Source: Carpediemonas membranifera (Eukaryota > Fornicata). Taken from it: a DNA stretch of 64,000 bases. The stretch is from assembly GCA_019828565.1 (NCBI GenBank), contig JAHDYR010000015.1, positions 496,001 through 560,000 on the forward strand, read 5' to 3'. Made by a program: the position numbers and the translations under genes. Position 1 is the first letter of the stretch, and each line of letters begins with the position of its first letter. Positions 1 through 10,164 of the stretch are shown piece after piece. Under the pieces are notes generated by a model. That model ran no database searches. It was given only the letters and a program-made list of their open reading frames with translations, and was not told where the DNA came from.

Positions 1-1569
1 CAGCGGTAGGGCCTCTACAAGGCGCTCCTGGTGTACCAGGCTGGTCGTGCCCGTCACCAGGTCCCTCACCCAGTGGGTGTTCGGAGACGTTCCCTGCTTC
101 ACCAATTCCATCGGACCCCTCAGTCGTGGGGCCAGTTTCGACGGCCTGGTCGCCGGACGGAGGAATACAAGTGCTCTGGCCTTCCACTCTTGGCACGAGT
201 GAGTCGGTGCAGTTTTCTGGCTCTTCACCAGCTTCGCTTGCTCATATTGCTCAATTGAGTTTCTGGCTGCTTCTTGTAGTCTAGAACGTTGCTTGATCCA
301 TTCCTGAACCGCATTCGGCGCATCTGACTCCTCGGCGATGCGTGCCAGCTTCGTCGATGGCAATCTCGAATCGTCCACGCCAAATAGGCACTGCAGTGGC
401 GTTTGATACGCCAGAACCTTCTTTGGCATCGAATTAACGATGAGTTGTACGGCCGGGAGCCATTTTTCCCAGTTGTCGTCGTTGGCGTCCATGAGAACCT
501 TCCTCAGCGCCCGCACCGCCGTACCGTTAGCCCGTTCGACAATTCCCATGCTCTGGGGGTGATACGCGGTTGCGAAGCGGTGCTGAAGCGACAGCCGGTC
601 CATCAGACGGGCCACCAGGTGGTTCCGGAACTGCGTCCCTCCGTCCGTCTGGATGAGGTGTGGGACTCCGTGCCTGCCCACGATGTCCCAAATCACGTCG
701 ACCGCTGTCTCAGCCTTCGTCGACTTGACCGGGTACAGCAGCGTGTACTTCGTAAACGTATCGATCACCGTCACGATGTACTTGTTCCCGGCCGGCGACT
801 CGGGGAGCGGCCCGATTGTGTCCAATTGGATGGTATCCAAGGGGTACCTGGACTGAGTAGTGTGGTATGGCGCGAACGCCGGAGCCACACGGTCGTTTGA
901 CTTGTTGCAGACCGGGCAGGTTTTGACCCAGTCTGAAGCGAACGGAGCTATCTTCGCCCAATTGTCGCCCGAAAGTCTCTTAATGGTCTCTAAGCTCGCA
1001 TGGCCTGCAGATCCACCGTGAAACTGCTGTAGGAGCGCTCGAACATCGTCCGGGATCTCCTCCGCCGCCAACGCTGAGAATGTCTGCCTCGAAAGCGCAT
1101 CAGCGATGATATTGTCTTCTCCCTTGACATGTACTACATCGAAGGAGAACTGCTGTAGCGCTATGCGCCACCGCATGATCTTCCGGGACACCAGGGACTT
1201 CATCATGAGATACGTGAGGTTCCTATGGTCTGTATGGACAGTCAGATGCTGGCACATGGTAAACAGAGGCCTCATGTCATCCCTGGTTAGCGCGTGGACC
1301 ACGCCAAACAGCTCCTGGTCATAAGTTGACCACCTCCGTTGTACGTCACTTGTGATTTGCTCGGGGTGAACGGCCCGTGAGGGGAGACAAAGGCAACAAG
1401 AAGTTGGTACGTTTAATGCCGCGGCAGTGCTGGGGGAGTGAATGTACACCATAAATGGAGTTACGTAATTCGCACTGCCTTTCTCGATAGCTGGCCAAGC
1501 TTGGACGGCTGAACGTGAGGGACGAACGCAAATCACCTGCGGACGATCTTCGACACTCCTTTGGGTCGT
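1..1569 (-). CDS. Ty3/gypsy pol fragment: RNase H to integrase (open at left edge)
   Basis: A single minus-strand frame is open from 1569 to the window edge. Read on the minus strand it shows the end of RNase H (RRWSTYDQELFGVV, TDHRNLTYLM, then DNIIADALSRQ near 1100), the integrase zinc-finger end (TCPVCNK near 905) and an integrase core. The core has LDTIGPLPESPAGNKYIV (first Asp), TDGGTQF (second Asp) and YHPQSMGIVERANG (Glu). The C-terminal part includes a GPMELV-type stretch before the edge. The usual RNase H start with its TDAS motif is not seen, and the frame meets a stop at 1570, so the upstream RT part is missing. This is the 3' half of an LTR retrotransposon pol, apparently interrupted near 1665 by the inverted-repeat island. 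It is a different family from the chromovirus at 18-22 kb. Confidence 0.9.
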
Positions 1570-1664
1570 TCAATCGTGCATCGGATGATCCTTTAGCGCA
1601 CCTGGGCGTCCCCAGGCACTGGAGATTATACTGACGGGCCAAGGAAGCGTTCGGAAAAGGCCTT

Positions 1665-1713
1665 ACATACTGTTAGAATGGCCAGTTAATCCGGGGATAT
1701 ACGGAGGATAAAC
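1665..1713 (+). repeat. Left 49-bp terminal inverted repeat of the island
   Basis: These 49 bases are the exact reverse complement of 43273-43321. The repeat starts ACATACTGTTAG and ends GAGGATAAAC. Both flanks diverge at once. No matching direct duplication is visible outside the two copies, although TA lies next to CTGTTAG on both sides if the ends are trimmed. Confidence 0.85.
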
Positions 1714-2003
1714 GCAAATTCCTTATTCGTGCTTCAGGGCGTTCGAAGTCCTAAGAAGCAGCTGAAATGATAGATGCGAGTGCATTAATGACATATCCAT
1801 GCTTGATGTAACATGTGCGAGATTGGTGGTCGAGCAAATTGCCTCTCGCATTTTAAGGTCGAAGGCAAAAGTGGTCGTACGACCAAGTGGCCTTGTCAGC
1901 AAAGTCTGTGTGTTCTAAAGAGTATCCTCTGTTGTTTTTAGGCGTCAACTCCTTCTCAGTCGCCGGGAACTAATGACTGAATCAACCAATCAAAAGAATG
2001 AAG

Positions 2004-2086
2004 CTGTCCCCCAGAAAGCAGGCCATACTACGGTGGTATATAGTCAGTATACATCATCGGAGTATGTTCGGTTTTCTGGGGGACAG
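2004..2086. repeat. 83-nt imperfect hairpin
   Basis: CTGTCCCCCAGAAA at the left and TTTCTGGGGGACAG at the right are perfect 14-nt inverse complements. A second, imperfect pairing (ATACTACGGTGGTATA with TATACATCATCGGAGTAT) lies inside. It could be a fold-back element, a structured RNA or a subterminal transposase site. Confidence 0.6.
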
Positions 2087-2544
2087 ATTCAATCTTCTGT
2101 ATCTCAAAATTTGCAATTTTTTATCGGCGATAAGATGGAATCAGAAGACTTGGCTCAGAGCTCAAGTGCACTTAGCTCCATAGAGCTGAGATCGGCAATT
2201 GGCATGATCCACCGCCGCAGAAGGTGCCCAAAGAGGCGCTGACGTTGAGCGGTCGATCATGGCCGTTTAACACATCAACGGGGGCCTCATCCCATGCAGT
2301 ATCCATAACTTTTTACCATTTTCTTCTAGCTGCACTGGTTGGCAAATGAGCATTTTGTGTCGCCTTCATCATGGCAATATTCGAGATCAAATCCAGATTT
2401 GCTTTTTTTGTGCACAAGGAGCACAACAGCAAATTCGCAAGTAATGCAGATGAAAATCAGATGAATCTTAATCAGGCACTCTCATACACACACTGCTTTA
2501 GTTTCGGAGCCAACGTCCATAAACTGAAGGAGTTCTGAACATTG

Positions 2545-2585
2545 TTTCACCAATTGTGTGAAACTGGTGAAATTGTGAAATAGTG
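2545..2585. promoter_or_regulatory. TTTCACCA...TGGTGAAA motif upstream of the first island gene
   Basis: An 8-bp inverted repeat (2545-2552 and 2565-2572) is followed by TTGTGAAATAGTG. A near-identical arrangement (GGTGAAA, then GTGAAATAGTG) occurs at 43183-43219 at the other end of the island. Related TTTCAC repeats precede the genes at 34938 and 36648. A role as a shared promoter or transposase/regulator site is inferred. Confidence 0.4.
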
Positions 2586-2749
2586 TTGAAACGGCCAGAG
2601 AAGAAGAAGGAACCCCGGCAGCGCAGTTGTAGCTGCTCTTATAGAGCTATAGCAACAGCCAAATTGTCTGATATATCTCACAGACCGTTGCGCATGTACC
2701 TGCCTAGTTTTTGTACAAAAATCTTGTTTTTTTAAACTCTACAGAAATC

Positions 2750-5006
2750 ATGGTTGCTCATATTGTGTTCGAGAGCCACATCGGTACAATATATGATGAC
2801 CAGCCACGCTCAGTTGAGCGCATGAATTACCTTCTTGGCTGTACCTACTTCGCCATGGTCGGAATTGGCCTCAACTCCGCCAGAACAAGACCTCAGCGCG
2901 AGCAATTCTGCCAGCTCGTCCGCGAGATGGAGGAGGCGGACCTGATCTCCCAGCGCATTCACGACGCAAGGTTCTTCCGCCCTCCAGCAGACTCCCGTCC
3001 CTTCCAACGTGCCGCAACCGCACACGGAAATCAACACCCTCCTCACCCTGTCTTCGTACGGGACGATTACCGCACCCACGCCATCCAGGAGCGTGCTGTG
3101 CAGGACTACAACGACTCAGAGGAGCGCTCCGCCAACTTTTCTGAGATCATGGAGCTCACATCGATCCTGATGTACGTCCGCAATGGCTTCAACTCGACCC
3201 AAGAGCTCTTTAAGCTCATCAACAACATCTCCCGCCGGCTTGGAAAGCCGATCTCGAAGAACAAGACCGCGGAGGTGCTCATTAAGGACCTTGGCATTGA
3301 CATGACCAGAATATCTGGTGTCTCAGAGGCCCTCACTGAGGAGGAGCGCGCCTTCGTCAAGCATCTCGTGCCGTGCAGGTCGGTCTCAGGCAATACAACA
3401 TGGCGGCGTACCATGTCCGGCACGCAGTCGCGACTTGAGCTCACGAACCGTTTGACTGTAGCCGACGGAGCCGAGCCGACTCCGTTTTTCGACCACGACC
3501 TCGTCGCCGACCACACTTGGGAGCGACCGACGCTCACCCTCCACTATGACAGCGAATCCGACGCTGTCCAGCACTACCAGTCCCTCAAAGGCAGTGTAGG
3601 TATCGCCCATCTGGGCAAGCGACTGAACAGCTCGACCTGGGACAAGGTGGAAACGGTGTGGTTCGATGGCGTGTACTATCTGCAGCAGGCAGTGCTTCAC
3701 CCGGAGTGGCTCGAGTCTGACCAGACGAACTTCGAGCGTTGCTCTCGTGCCCTTCAGGACCCAGGCCATGTCGAGTTCCAACCACTAAAACTACTCCTGT
3801 GGCTCGACGCATGGAAGGGACATACCGCAACGTTCAAGATCCGCATCTACGACCCGTCAGGCTTCACGTTCCCTAACCGCATCACTCCCCCCTTCCGACT
3901 CGTTGAGTGTCTTGCCGGTGAGAAGGAGCTGACGGAGGAGGGAAACCTTCAACTCGTTGAGGAAGAAGTCGAGCGGATCTATCAAGCCCTCATACCGATC
4001 AGAGGAACTGACCAGGTCACCACCTTCGACCAAGTCATCGTCATGGGCGATCACGCGGCCATCAGGAAGCTGTCATCCGGCATCGAGGGTAATGGAGGGC
4101 ACTATCCCCAGCCCTTCAACAGCATCCGTCGAGACCACAAGGCGCTGCACCCCATTCCGGCGCACTCTCGGGTCACCTTGCATGATTTGCTCGAGCAGAA
4201 GGCAGCGTTCCACGCCGTGCAGGCCGACCCCGACCGTGTGCAGGACCCGAAAGAGGAGTATGGCAACTTCTCCGACAAGAGGGCCATCTTCGAGAACCGG
4301 CCAGAGCCCCGAGTCATCCACACGGAGCGAGTTGTCTTTTGTCCTCCGATCATGCACAACTCGCACCGCCTGCTCGAGCAAGTGGCACGGCTATGCGCCA
4401 GCTTCCCCGCTGATCGGAACGCAACTGCCGTAGACAAGCGCAAGCTCCAGCGCATGTCATCCAACCGCAGTATTGACCGCACTGTCGGGTGCAACGAGCA
4501 GTCTGCTGCCAGAGTTCGCATGGCGAACACCACGAACGAGGATTACGAGGCTCTTCCTGAGTCCGTCCAAGATATTGTGCGACTCATTGGCTATCTCCAG
4601 GCTCTTTACTACTCAACCGAGCCTGTCACCGACAGCAAAGTCGCATTCCACTTCTTGGCCGCGTCCATGTGCCACCTGTTCCACGTCATGCTCAGTCTGC
4701 AGGCACACCAGACAAAGCTGGCGTTGCTCCCTCCTGGGCAAGCAGAGGAGAAGCCATGTGCCCAGACACTCTATGTCAACAGCAGGCTCACTGCCCAGCC
4801 TCTTCTTCACGATCATCTCCGCATTCCTCTTTTTTACCTCCTCGAGGAGTTCTTTGAGAGAGAGTTCATCAAGAACCAGGAGGTCCGAGCCGAGTTGCAC
4901 AGGTCGGCCATGATCGAGAAGCTGTGTTTGACCGAGCAGACCACCCTCATCTGCACGTTCTTAACGGGTATTCGCTCGTTCGGTCGCCAGGACTACTCAG
5001 TCCCCC
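2750..5006 (+). pseudogene. Island gene 1, 5' part: large protein, possibly DDE-transposase-like
   Basis: The frame is open from the ATG at 2750 and enters the LTR at 5007; earlier in-frame codons are not ATG. About 752 residues lie before the break. No clear family is recognised. The middle of the protein has LLLWLDAWKGHTATFKIRI, a Glu-rich helix, then FDQVIVMGDHAAIRKLSSG and later CPPIMHNSHRLLEQVARL. This order (Asp in a strand, Glu-rich helix, GDHAA, then a cysteine region) resembles some eukaryotic DDE transposases, but the catalytic triad is not proven. The gene is broken by an LTR insertion flanked by CCCCC on both sides (5002-5006 and 34536-34540). The coding continuation is probably 34541-34814. 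It could instead be an unrelated structural protein. Confidence 0.6.
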
Positions 5007-5131
5007 TGTGGTTCGTTTGACGAACTATGTTTACAAGAGGAGAAGACTCGACACAATGGTGTCGAGGAGAAACTCCTTGACTAACTAATATCATATATAA
5101 ATCTGTGTAATCTTGGGTGAGACCCATGACA
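5007..5131 (-). repeat. Chromovirus LTR (3' LTR)
   Basis: This 125-bp LTR is identical to 22260-22384 and 34411-34535. On the minus strand it starts TGTCATGGG and ends AACGAACCACA. It contains a TATATA stretch, a perfect CTCGACAC/GTGTCGAG hairpin and a GTTCG/CGAAC hairpin. A purine-rich tract (reverse complement of 5132-5143) directly precedes it on the element strand, as expected for a polypurine tract. Its outer flank is CCCCC (5002-5006). Confidence 0.9.
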
Positions 5132-5694
5132 CTGCCCCTCCATGCCTCAATGAGGCATGACCCCAGACAGCGTGAGCTTTGACGGCTGGCTACTGCCAGT
5201 GGGGGTGAATGTTGGCTCTTGGGGGCCGGTCCTGGTGGGTGCCAACCACCGATCGAGCCCCTTTTTTGCGACCTTGGCGGGGACACAACAAGAAGCACAA
5301 CGACGTGCAAAATAGCACAGCTTACAATCGCGCGGTACCGCTGGGTTAGAAGGATCCTACCATAGGGGTTCTGCCCCTCCTCGGCTTTTCCTCGCCGAAA
5401 ATCGAAATGTGACGTACCTTAAAATGCTTGGGTGCAGGTTATGGCCATCCAAGCACAACGATGGTGAAACACCGCCCCTTTCCAACTGTTTGCGCCATTA
5501 ATCAGGTTGGTGCTGAAAATGGCATTTTCAGGCCTCAACGAGGCCTCTACGGCGAGATACGAGCCTTTTTCTTTGCAGCGTGAATTCACACCACGACTAC
5601 GCTCAGATAGAGCTACTAAACGACTAAACAACATCAAGACAACAATAAAGAGATCATAACTCCATGTTTGAGCGGCTTTCCATTCGGGATTGGG
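5132..5694. other. Chromovirus non-coding region between 3' LTR and antisense ORF
   Basis: No convincing gene is seen. It starts with the putative polypurine tract (reverse strand) and includes a CATGCCTCA/TGAGGCATG inverted repeat at about 5151-5170. It presumably also holds the promoter or leader of the plus-strand antisense ORF. Confidence 0.6.
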
Positions 5695-6566
5695 ATGTTT
5701 CATTTTGCACCAATCTTGGTGCAAATGGTGACGGAACATTTGGGGGAATTGGCGCGGTTGCTGCAGCTAGTAGCTTCTGAGGAATCTGATGATCCTCGAA
5801 TGCGTTCTCTGCAGCGCCGTTGTGCAACATTGGGCTCCGACATCCAAAATCTGCGATCGTCACGCGTAGCGCCGGGCAACAGGAGGCGCAAGAGGCTTGT
5901 GCGCCGTCCCGTGTGTCACTCAGAGCCCGCTTCGTCGGTAGACGAGAGCTCGAACGATGACAGCGAAGAAGACGAATCGCCGACTTCTTCGGACGATGCC
6001 CCGGGGAATGACAGCTCCCCAACGCTGCCAGACGGCCAGCCCGAAGCCAACCAGCCTGCTGACGTGACTACTACGGTTCGCCAGCTCTCCCACGCCTCAG
6101 GAACGGACGTTTCGGACTTGAACCGGCTGGTCCATCGGCTGTTGGGCGAGCACGCCCATTCGATTGCTCTAACACTCACCCCGCTTATGAATTCTCTCCG
6201 TGAACAGCGGTTCGAGCGTGAGTTCTCCCTCGAAGACGTCGAACGCCAACTTAAGGGTGTTTCTTGTGCGCGTCGCGTGTTGCTCGATCTTCAGGCCTTC
6301 ATGAAACTTGCCCAGGCACTACCTGAACTGGACCTGCATCGCGCCGCCACTTGGCACCATGAGATGGACGCTATCCGACGCAAGCTCCCTGGTAGGGGTG
6401 ACAAGTCCCTCTGCCACCTCCTGGCCTTAGCCGTCTTCCCGGGAGTCTATGGTTTGCTTCAAGAGGCTTGCTACCGGTCCTCTGATATACCGGAGATGGA
6501 GAAGCGATTCCGCTTGGTCATGCGGGTATTCAAAGTCCATCCACAGTGGGTACCGGTACTCATGAC
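5695..6566 (+). CDS. Chromovirus antisense ORF, 5' part (interrupted by LINE-A)
   Basis: The frame is open from upstream of 5668; the first in-frame ATG is 5695. It has a helical N-terminus, a basic patch (NRRRKRLVRR), an acidic Ser/Asp/Glu-rich stretch (near residues 80-120 of the frame) and a helical second half ending VPVLMT in the 17-bp target duplication. After LINE-A the same reading frame resumes at 17907. Total length would be about 370 codons. It runs opposite to gag-pol and ends only 43 bp from the pol stop. The function is unknown; I see no gag, env or enzyme motif. Confidence 0.7.
6550..6566 (+). repeat. LINE-A target-site duplication, left copy
   Basis: GTACCGGTACTCATGAC, 17 bp, is repeated exactly at 17890-17906 on the other side of the LINE. 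Both copies are in the same frame of the interrupted ORF. Confidence 0.95.
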
Positions 6567-7369
6567 AGTTAAAATGTCCGGTATGGAAAGTTGGAATCAC
6601 CAACCGGAACAAAGCCAAGCGCCGAGGAATGATAGCCATTGGCGATTCTTTCGAGGCTTATAGAGCTCAAAACAGAGCGGCGGTGACCTATAGCGCGGAA
6701 TGCCACATTTTGGTCAATTCAGCATCGTGAGTTCTCCTGCTCGGGGAATACCAGCAGGAACAGCATAACTCTTTACCACTTCTACCCATAGGGCGCACGA
6801 GGCCTCTCTCTAGCCTCCTCGATGAGATCGCCTGAGACCAAGTCAAACGGAAGCGAAACGGGCCGGTGGCAGAAAACTGGAAGATGCGAGCGCCGGAGGC
6901 ACGAGCCGTCGCCCCTGAAACTACCCTGCCTGCCTTGTATAACCCGCTAGCGGACGGGCGCTGTGCTTGGGTTGGTTCTCTGTGCTCCCTAAAGTGCACC
7001 CTCTGGGGCAACGAAACCCGTATGGGCATGGAGCCCCCGGTGAGCGGTCTGATGGGATATTACCATCCAAAAGACCAAGGGAAGCTTACCGCCCGGACGT
7101 TCCTCAACCCACAGGGCAAAGAACGTCCAGAGGAGCCCCCAGCAACATGCCAAGGGCCCTCACCACTGCAACCAAGCCGAAACCAAGGTATGAACTCATG
7201 AATTTAGTAGGAATGACGCGCAACTGGAGGGAAACCCAAATGGCGCCCTGTGGCCGCGCTCCCCGCTGGGAGAAGGGGGAGAATGCCGGGGCCCAGCAAC
7301 CCGAGTGGTAGGCAGATACCGCAAGGAACAGCAGCAACATGGTCTCAACCCCCATTCAACCCTGGGTGT
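6567..7369. other. LINE-A 5' region
   Basis: About 800 bp with no convincing protein. A 111-codon plus frame (6866-7201) has no features. A first copy of the motif AACCCACAGGGC lies at about 7106-7117. Confidence 0.55.
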
Positions 7370-8149
7370 TTACTGAGGAGTCCCGGCGCCCAGGAACTCC
7401 ACTGAGGGGCTTCCGTCGGCAAGGAAATGGGAAACCGAAGGGACATACTGCCTAAGGGCCCGCTCAAGAGCGCCCCTGCTGCTGCGATACATAACCATCT
7501 GGGACTGAGAAGTGCGCTGGAATGCCAAAATGGCCTGTAGGTTCTCGACAGGCTGATCCTCGTCGGTCCCCTCATGGAGCATGTCCACGAAGGCATAGGC
7601 ACACGAGTGCCAGTCCATGGCGATGCGATCCAAAGTGCTGAGAGCGTCGAGGGCTGACGCAAGTGGAGCCACAGGCTGACGAACGGTGCGAGCCCCAGCT
7701 GGGGAGGAAGCCAATGGCGTGACAAACGGGGCAGCGCCCTCGCCGTTGTGAGGACCGGGGGAAGCAGGGGACCGGGCCAGCTGGAGGCGGCGGGGGACGG
7801 CTTTCCCCTGGAAGGAGCGGAAGAGTCGGCGTTGAGGACTCCTGAGGCCCCATCCCACCAGGTTGGGAGCAGAGGCGCGGGCGCTGCGGGAGGAAGGCAA
7901 TGCCAATGACCCGGGGGGCAGCTCCTCCACAGAGGACGATGTGGTGGAAGAATCCGACCCCCAGCCCTCTCTAGGGGTCTGGGGCTCCGCCGCGGCAATG
8001 CCTGGGCCTTGGAGGTGATCGGCATGAGGGCCAAGAGGGGAATCAGGTACCTTAGAAGGCTGAACCTTAGCTGCGGCAATGCCTGGGCCTTGGTGGTAGT
8101 CGCCAGGCGGGCTAATGGGTGTAACAGGAACCAAATGTGGTGAACTCAT
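7370..8149 (-). CDS. Antisense ORF in the LINE-A 5' region
   Basis: A minus-strand ORF of about 259 codons starts at the ATG at 8149 (the frame is open further upstream). The N-terminal half is Pro/Ser-rich with two copies of a QGPGIAAA-type repeat. The C-terminal half looks globular and helical (RIAMDWHSCAYAFVDMLHEG, then ILAFQR...MVMYRSSRGALERALRQYV). No family is recognised. It is divergent to ORF0, with 129 bp between the starts, so a bidirectional promoter at 8150-8277 is plausible. An overlapping minus frame (7345-8079) is low-complexity and was rejected. Confidence 0.55.
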   Translation of the reverse strand: MSSPHLVPVTPISPPGDYHQGPGIAAAKVQPSKVPDSPLGPHADHLQGPGIAAAEPQTPREGWGSDSSTTSSSVEELPPGSLALPSSRSARASAPNLVGWGLRSPQRRLFRSFQGKAVPRRLQLARSPASPGPHNGEGAAPFVTPLASSPAGARTVRQPVAPLASALDALSTLDRIAMDWHSCAYAFVDMLHEGTDEDQPVENLQAILAFQRTSQSQMVMYRSSRGALERALRQYVPSVSHFLADGSPSVEFLGAGTPQ

Positions 8150-8277
8150 ATTATGGCTACAAGGTTCGCAACCGACCCCGCATCTCAGGCAATAGGCCAC
8201 ACCTCCCCGCCCCTGCTCGGAAAGGCCAACGTGCAACGCCACAAGGCTATGGTGTGATCAGGTGATGGAGCACTAAA

Positions 8278-8894
8278 ATGCACACTCCTCATCCGAGCCA
8301 CCGGCCGGCAATGGACGCGTTTCCCAGGAACCCACAGGGCGGGTACGTTGCCCGAGCAGAAGATCTCCTCCCCGAGCATCCCATAGGGCCTCCTCTACGC
8401 AAGGAGCGCACGAGAACCGAGAAAATCGCCGACTTGATCCGGATGTACGGCGACCTAAAAGGGTATAGCAAGATAAAGGATCCCTTCCCCCAGGAGTGGA
8501 TCACCAGCTACAGTGGTGGCAGAATCCCAGCCGAGAAAGGGAAATAACGGCTACCCAAATGCTAGAAAATGACATCCTGCTATACCACTACGCCCTGATA
8601 ACCGGAAGGCCATGGTGGGTAAGCCAGGCGGCCTGGAAAATCCACCGCGAGGACCAACAGCGCCGGCCACTGCCCCGATGCGGGCCGGCCTTCGTGATGT
8701 TCACCTCCAAGGCCGATTACTCCCTGACCCCGGGTTTCCCAGCCTACGAGCGCCGGCAACGGCGCCTACAGGCGAGGCGGGCAGGGAGGGCTCCCTCCGG
8801 GGGATTCATGCCGACTTTCCCCCTCCGACTTTTCGAGACCAATTTCGGCCACAAACACAAAGTTCCCCCAACAAGCCATGGGCCGGGGGAATGA
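8278..8894 (+). CDS. LINE-A ORF0 (two frames, probable frameshift)
   Basis: The first frame runs from ATG 8278 to 8547. A second frame, open from 8496, ends at 8894, and the two probably form one protein. The second part (MLENDILLYHYALITGRPWW, then CGPAFVMFTSK) corresponds by eye to LINE-B 34387-33959 (RVAIRAYRWARVGAPRPYQG, then TGGYMVLSRP). The stop at 8892-8894 overlaps the ATG of ORF1a at 8878 by 17 nt, which suggests coupled re-initiation. A second AACCCACAGGGC motif is at 8329. Function unknown. Confidence 0.55.
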
Positions 8895-10164
8895 TGTAGA
8901 CGAAGCTGGAACAGAGCTCACCAAGCTTGGAAAACGCTTAGCTACGACCGAAGAGTGGCAAAAAGTCCGAAGAGCAGCCGATTCCATCCTCGCCAAGTGC
9001 AACAACACCACAGTGATCTTCTCGAGGGATAACGCCGCCAACTTCAAGGTATCAAGCCCGCCACCGGCTAGATCCTTGCTGTTCGAGCTAGTTGCCAGCA
9101 CTCTCAAGGCCGCAGGTCACCAAAGCCTCACAGGGCCTGGGATCAGGACAAGGTTCGGCCAGCAGAGCGCCGCCTGGCTCCTCAAGGCAGGCGGCCAAGC
9201 CACAGCCGGCTCAGCGAAAGCGCCAGGTGCGGACAGAGCCCACAACAACGTCAACAACAAGTGGGCGGCCCTAGGTCGGGCCTGGGAGGATGCCCCCGTC
9301 CCCCTTAGCCCCAGACCCCCAGCAGGAGGCTTCCCCCCCCTTGACGGACAGGCCGTCAAGCCCTGGGAAGGTGGCATGTTCTCCGCGATAGCTGTCTACA
9401 GCAGGACCGATGGGGTGACCAGACCTGTGTTGGTTAGCAGGACACCCACGGATTCAGCCCTCAACATTGCCGGCGACGAGCTAGCGCGCAGTGAGGCCGA
9501 AGACTTAGTGCTTCGCTGGACGGTTCCGGGCTTCAAAGAGCTGTGGGCCGCATGGGATACTACTACCCGGCCAATGCCGGCCCCTGAGTTCATCCACCCG
9601 GACCTCTGCGACGCTTCCACCCTCGTTAGCAGGATCGCAAACATCTGGATGGCGGACCAGGGTACCAAGCTGCTCGCCACCGAATCCACAGGGGACGGCC
9701 CGCCCAAGGGCAACGAGCAAACCGACAACCCACCCCACGAGGGCAACCCGGTCACCCCCCACCGAATAATGGCAGAGCAAGTGCAGGTGATAGCCTGCCC
9801 AACGGCGGCCCAAGGACGGACCCACCCACCAGGGGGCAACCTGGGCGTTGCCCCGCACAACGGCGGCGACCCGACCACTGGCCAACCCAACATGGGCGAT
9901 CCAGTCGCCCCCTCGTTCATTGGGGGCGAAGCAGGTTGGAACCCAACTAGCGGGGGAACCCCGCCACCATGCCCAGCGGCGAAAGTGCGGGCTCGGAGAC
10001 CGGGGGTACCCAAGATGGCCCCCGGCCCAACGCCGACGACTCGGCCAGAAGAGTCCCTGGCAGTGATAGTGACGTCAACCCGCCAAGGGGTAGAGAACTG
10101 TCAGCCAACAGCAGACTCCCCCCGTCCTGCCCGCTCACCAACCCGCAGGGCAAGAGGATGCTGA
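8878..10164 (+). CDS. LINE-A ORF1a
   Basis: ATG 8878 to 10164, 428 codons. The N-terminal third is helical (EEWQKVRRAADSILAKCNN). The middle has WTVPGFKELWAAWD...SRIANIWMADQGTKLL. The C-terminus is Pro/Gly-rich and low-complexity. Position and pattern match LINE-B ORF1a (33785-32955), whose end has APAIWQAAWNKSGIYLKGR. The last ~195 nt overlap ORF1b in another frame. It is probably a nucleic-acid-binding ORF1-type protein, but no RRM or zinc knuckle is visible. Confidence 0.65.
   Translation: MGRGNDVDEAGTELTKLGKRLATTEEWQKVRRAADSILAKCNNTTVIFSRDNAANFKVSSPPPARSLLFELVASTLKAAGHQSLTGPGIRTRFGQQSAAWLLKAGGQATAGSAKAPGADRAHNNVNNKWAALGRAWEDAPVPLSPRPPAGGFPPLDGQAVKPWEGGMFSAIAVYSRTDGVTRPVLVSRTPTDSALNIAGDELARSEAEDLVLRWTVPGFKELWAAWDTTTRPMPAPEFIHPDLCDASTLVSRIANIWMADQGTKLLATESTGDGPPKGNEQTDNPPHEGNPVTPHRIMAEQVQVIACPTAAQGRTHPPGGNLGVAPHNGGDPTTGQPNMGDPVAPSFIGGEAGWNPTSGGTPPPCPAAKVRARRPGVPKMAPGPTPTTRPEESLAVIVTSTRQGVENCQPTADSPRPARSPTRRARGC

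Larger units (their letters stand above)
1714..2749. other. Non-coding left end of the island
   Basis: About 1 kb without a convincing gene. An 89-codon frame at 1973-2242 overlaps a hairpin and has no recognisable features. The stretch is AT-richer than its neighbours and contains the hairpin at 2004-2086 and the TTTCACCA/TGGTGAAA motif before the first gene. Confidence 0.6.

Noticed and set aside
1973-2242. 89-codon ORF near the left end
   Set aside because: Overlaps the 83-nt hairpin, has no domain or homologue in the window and no good context.
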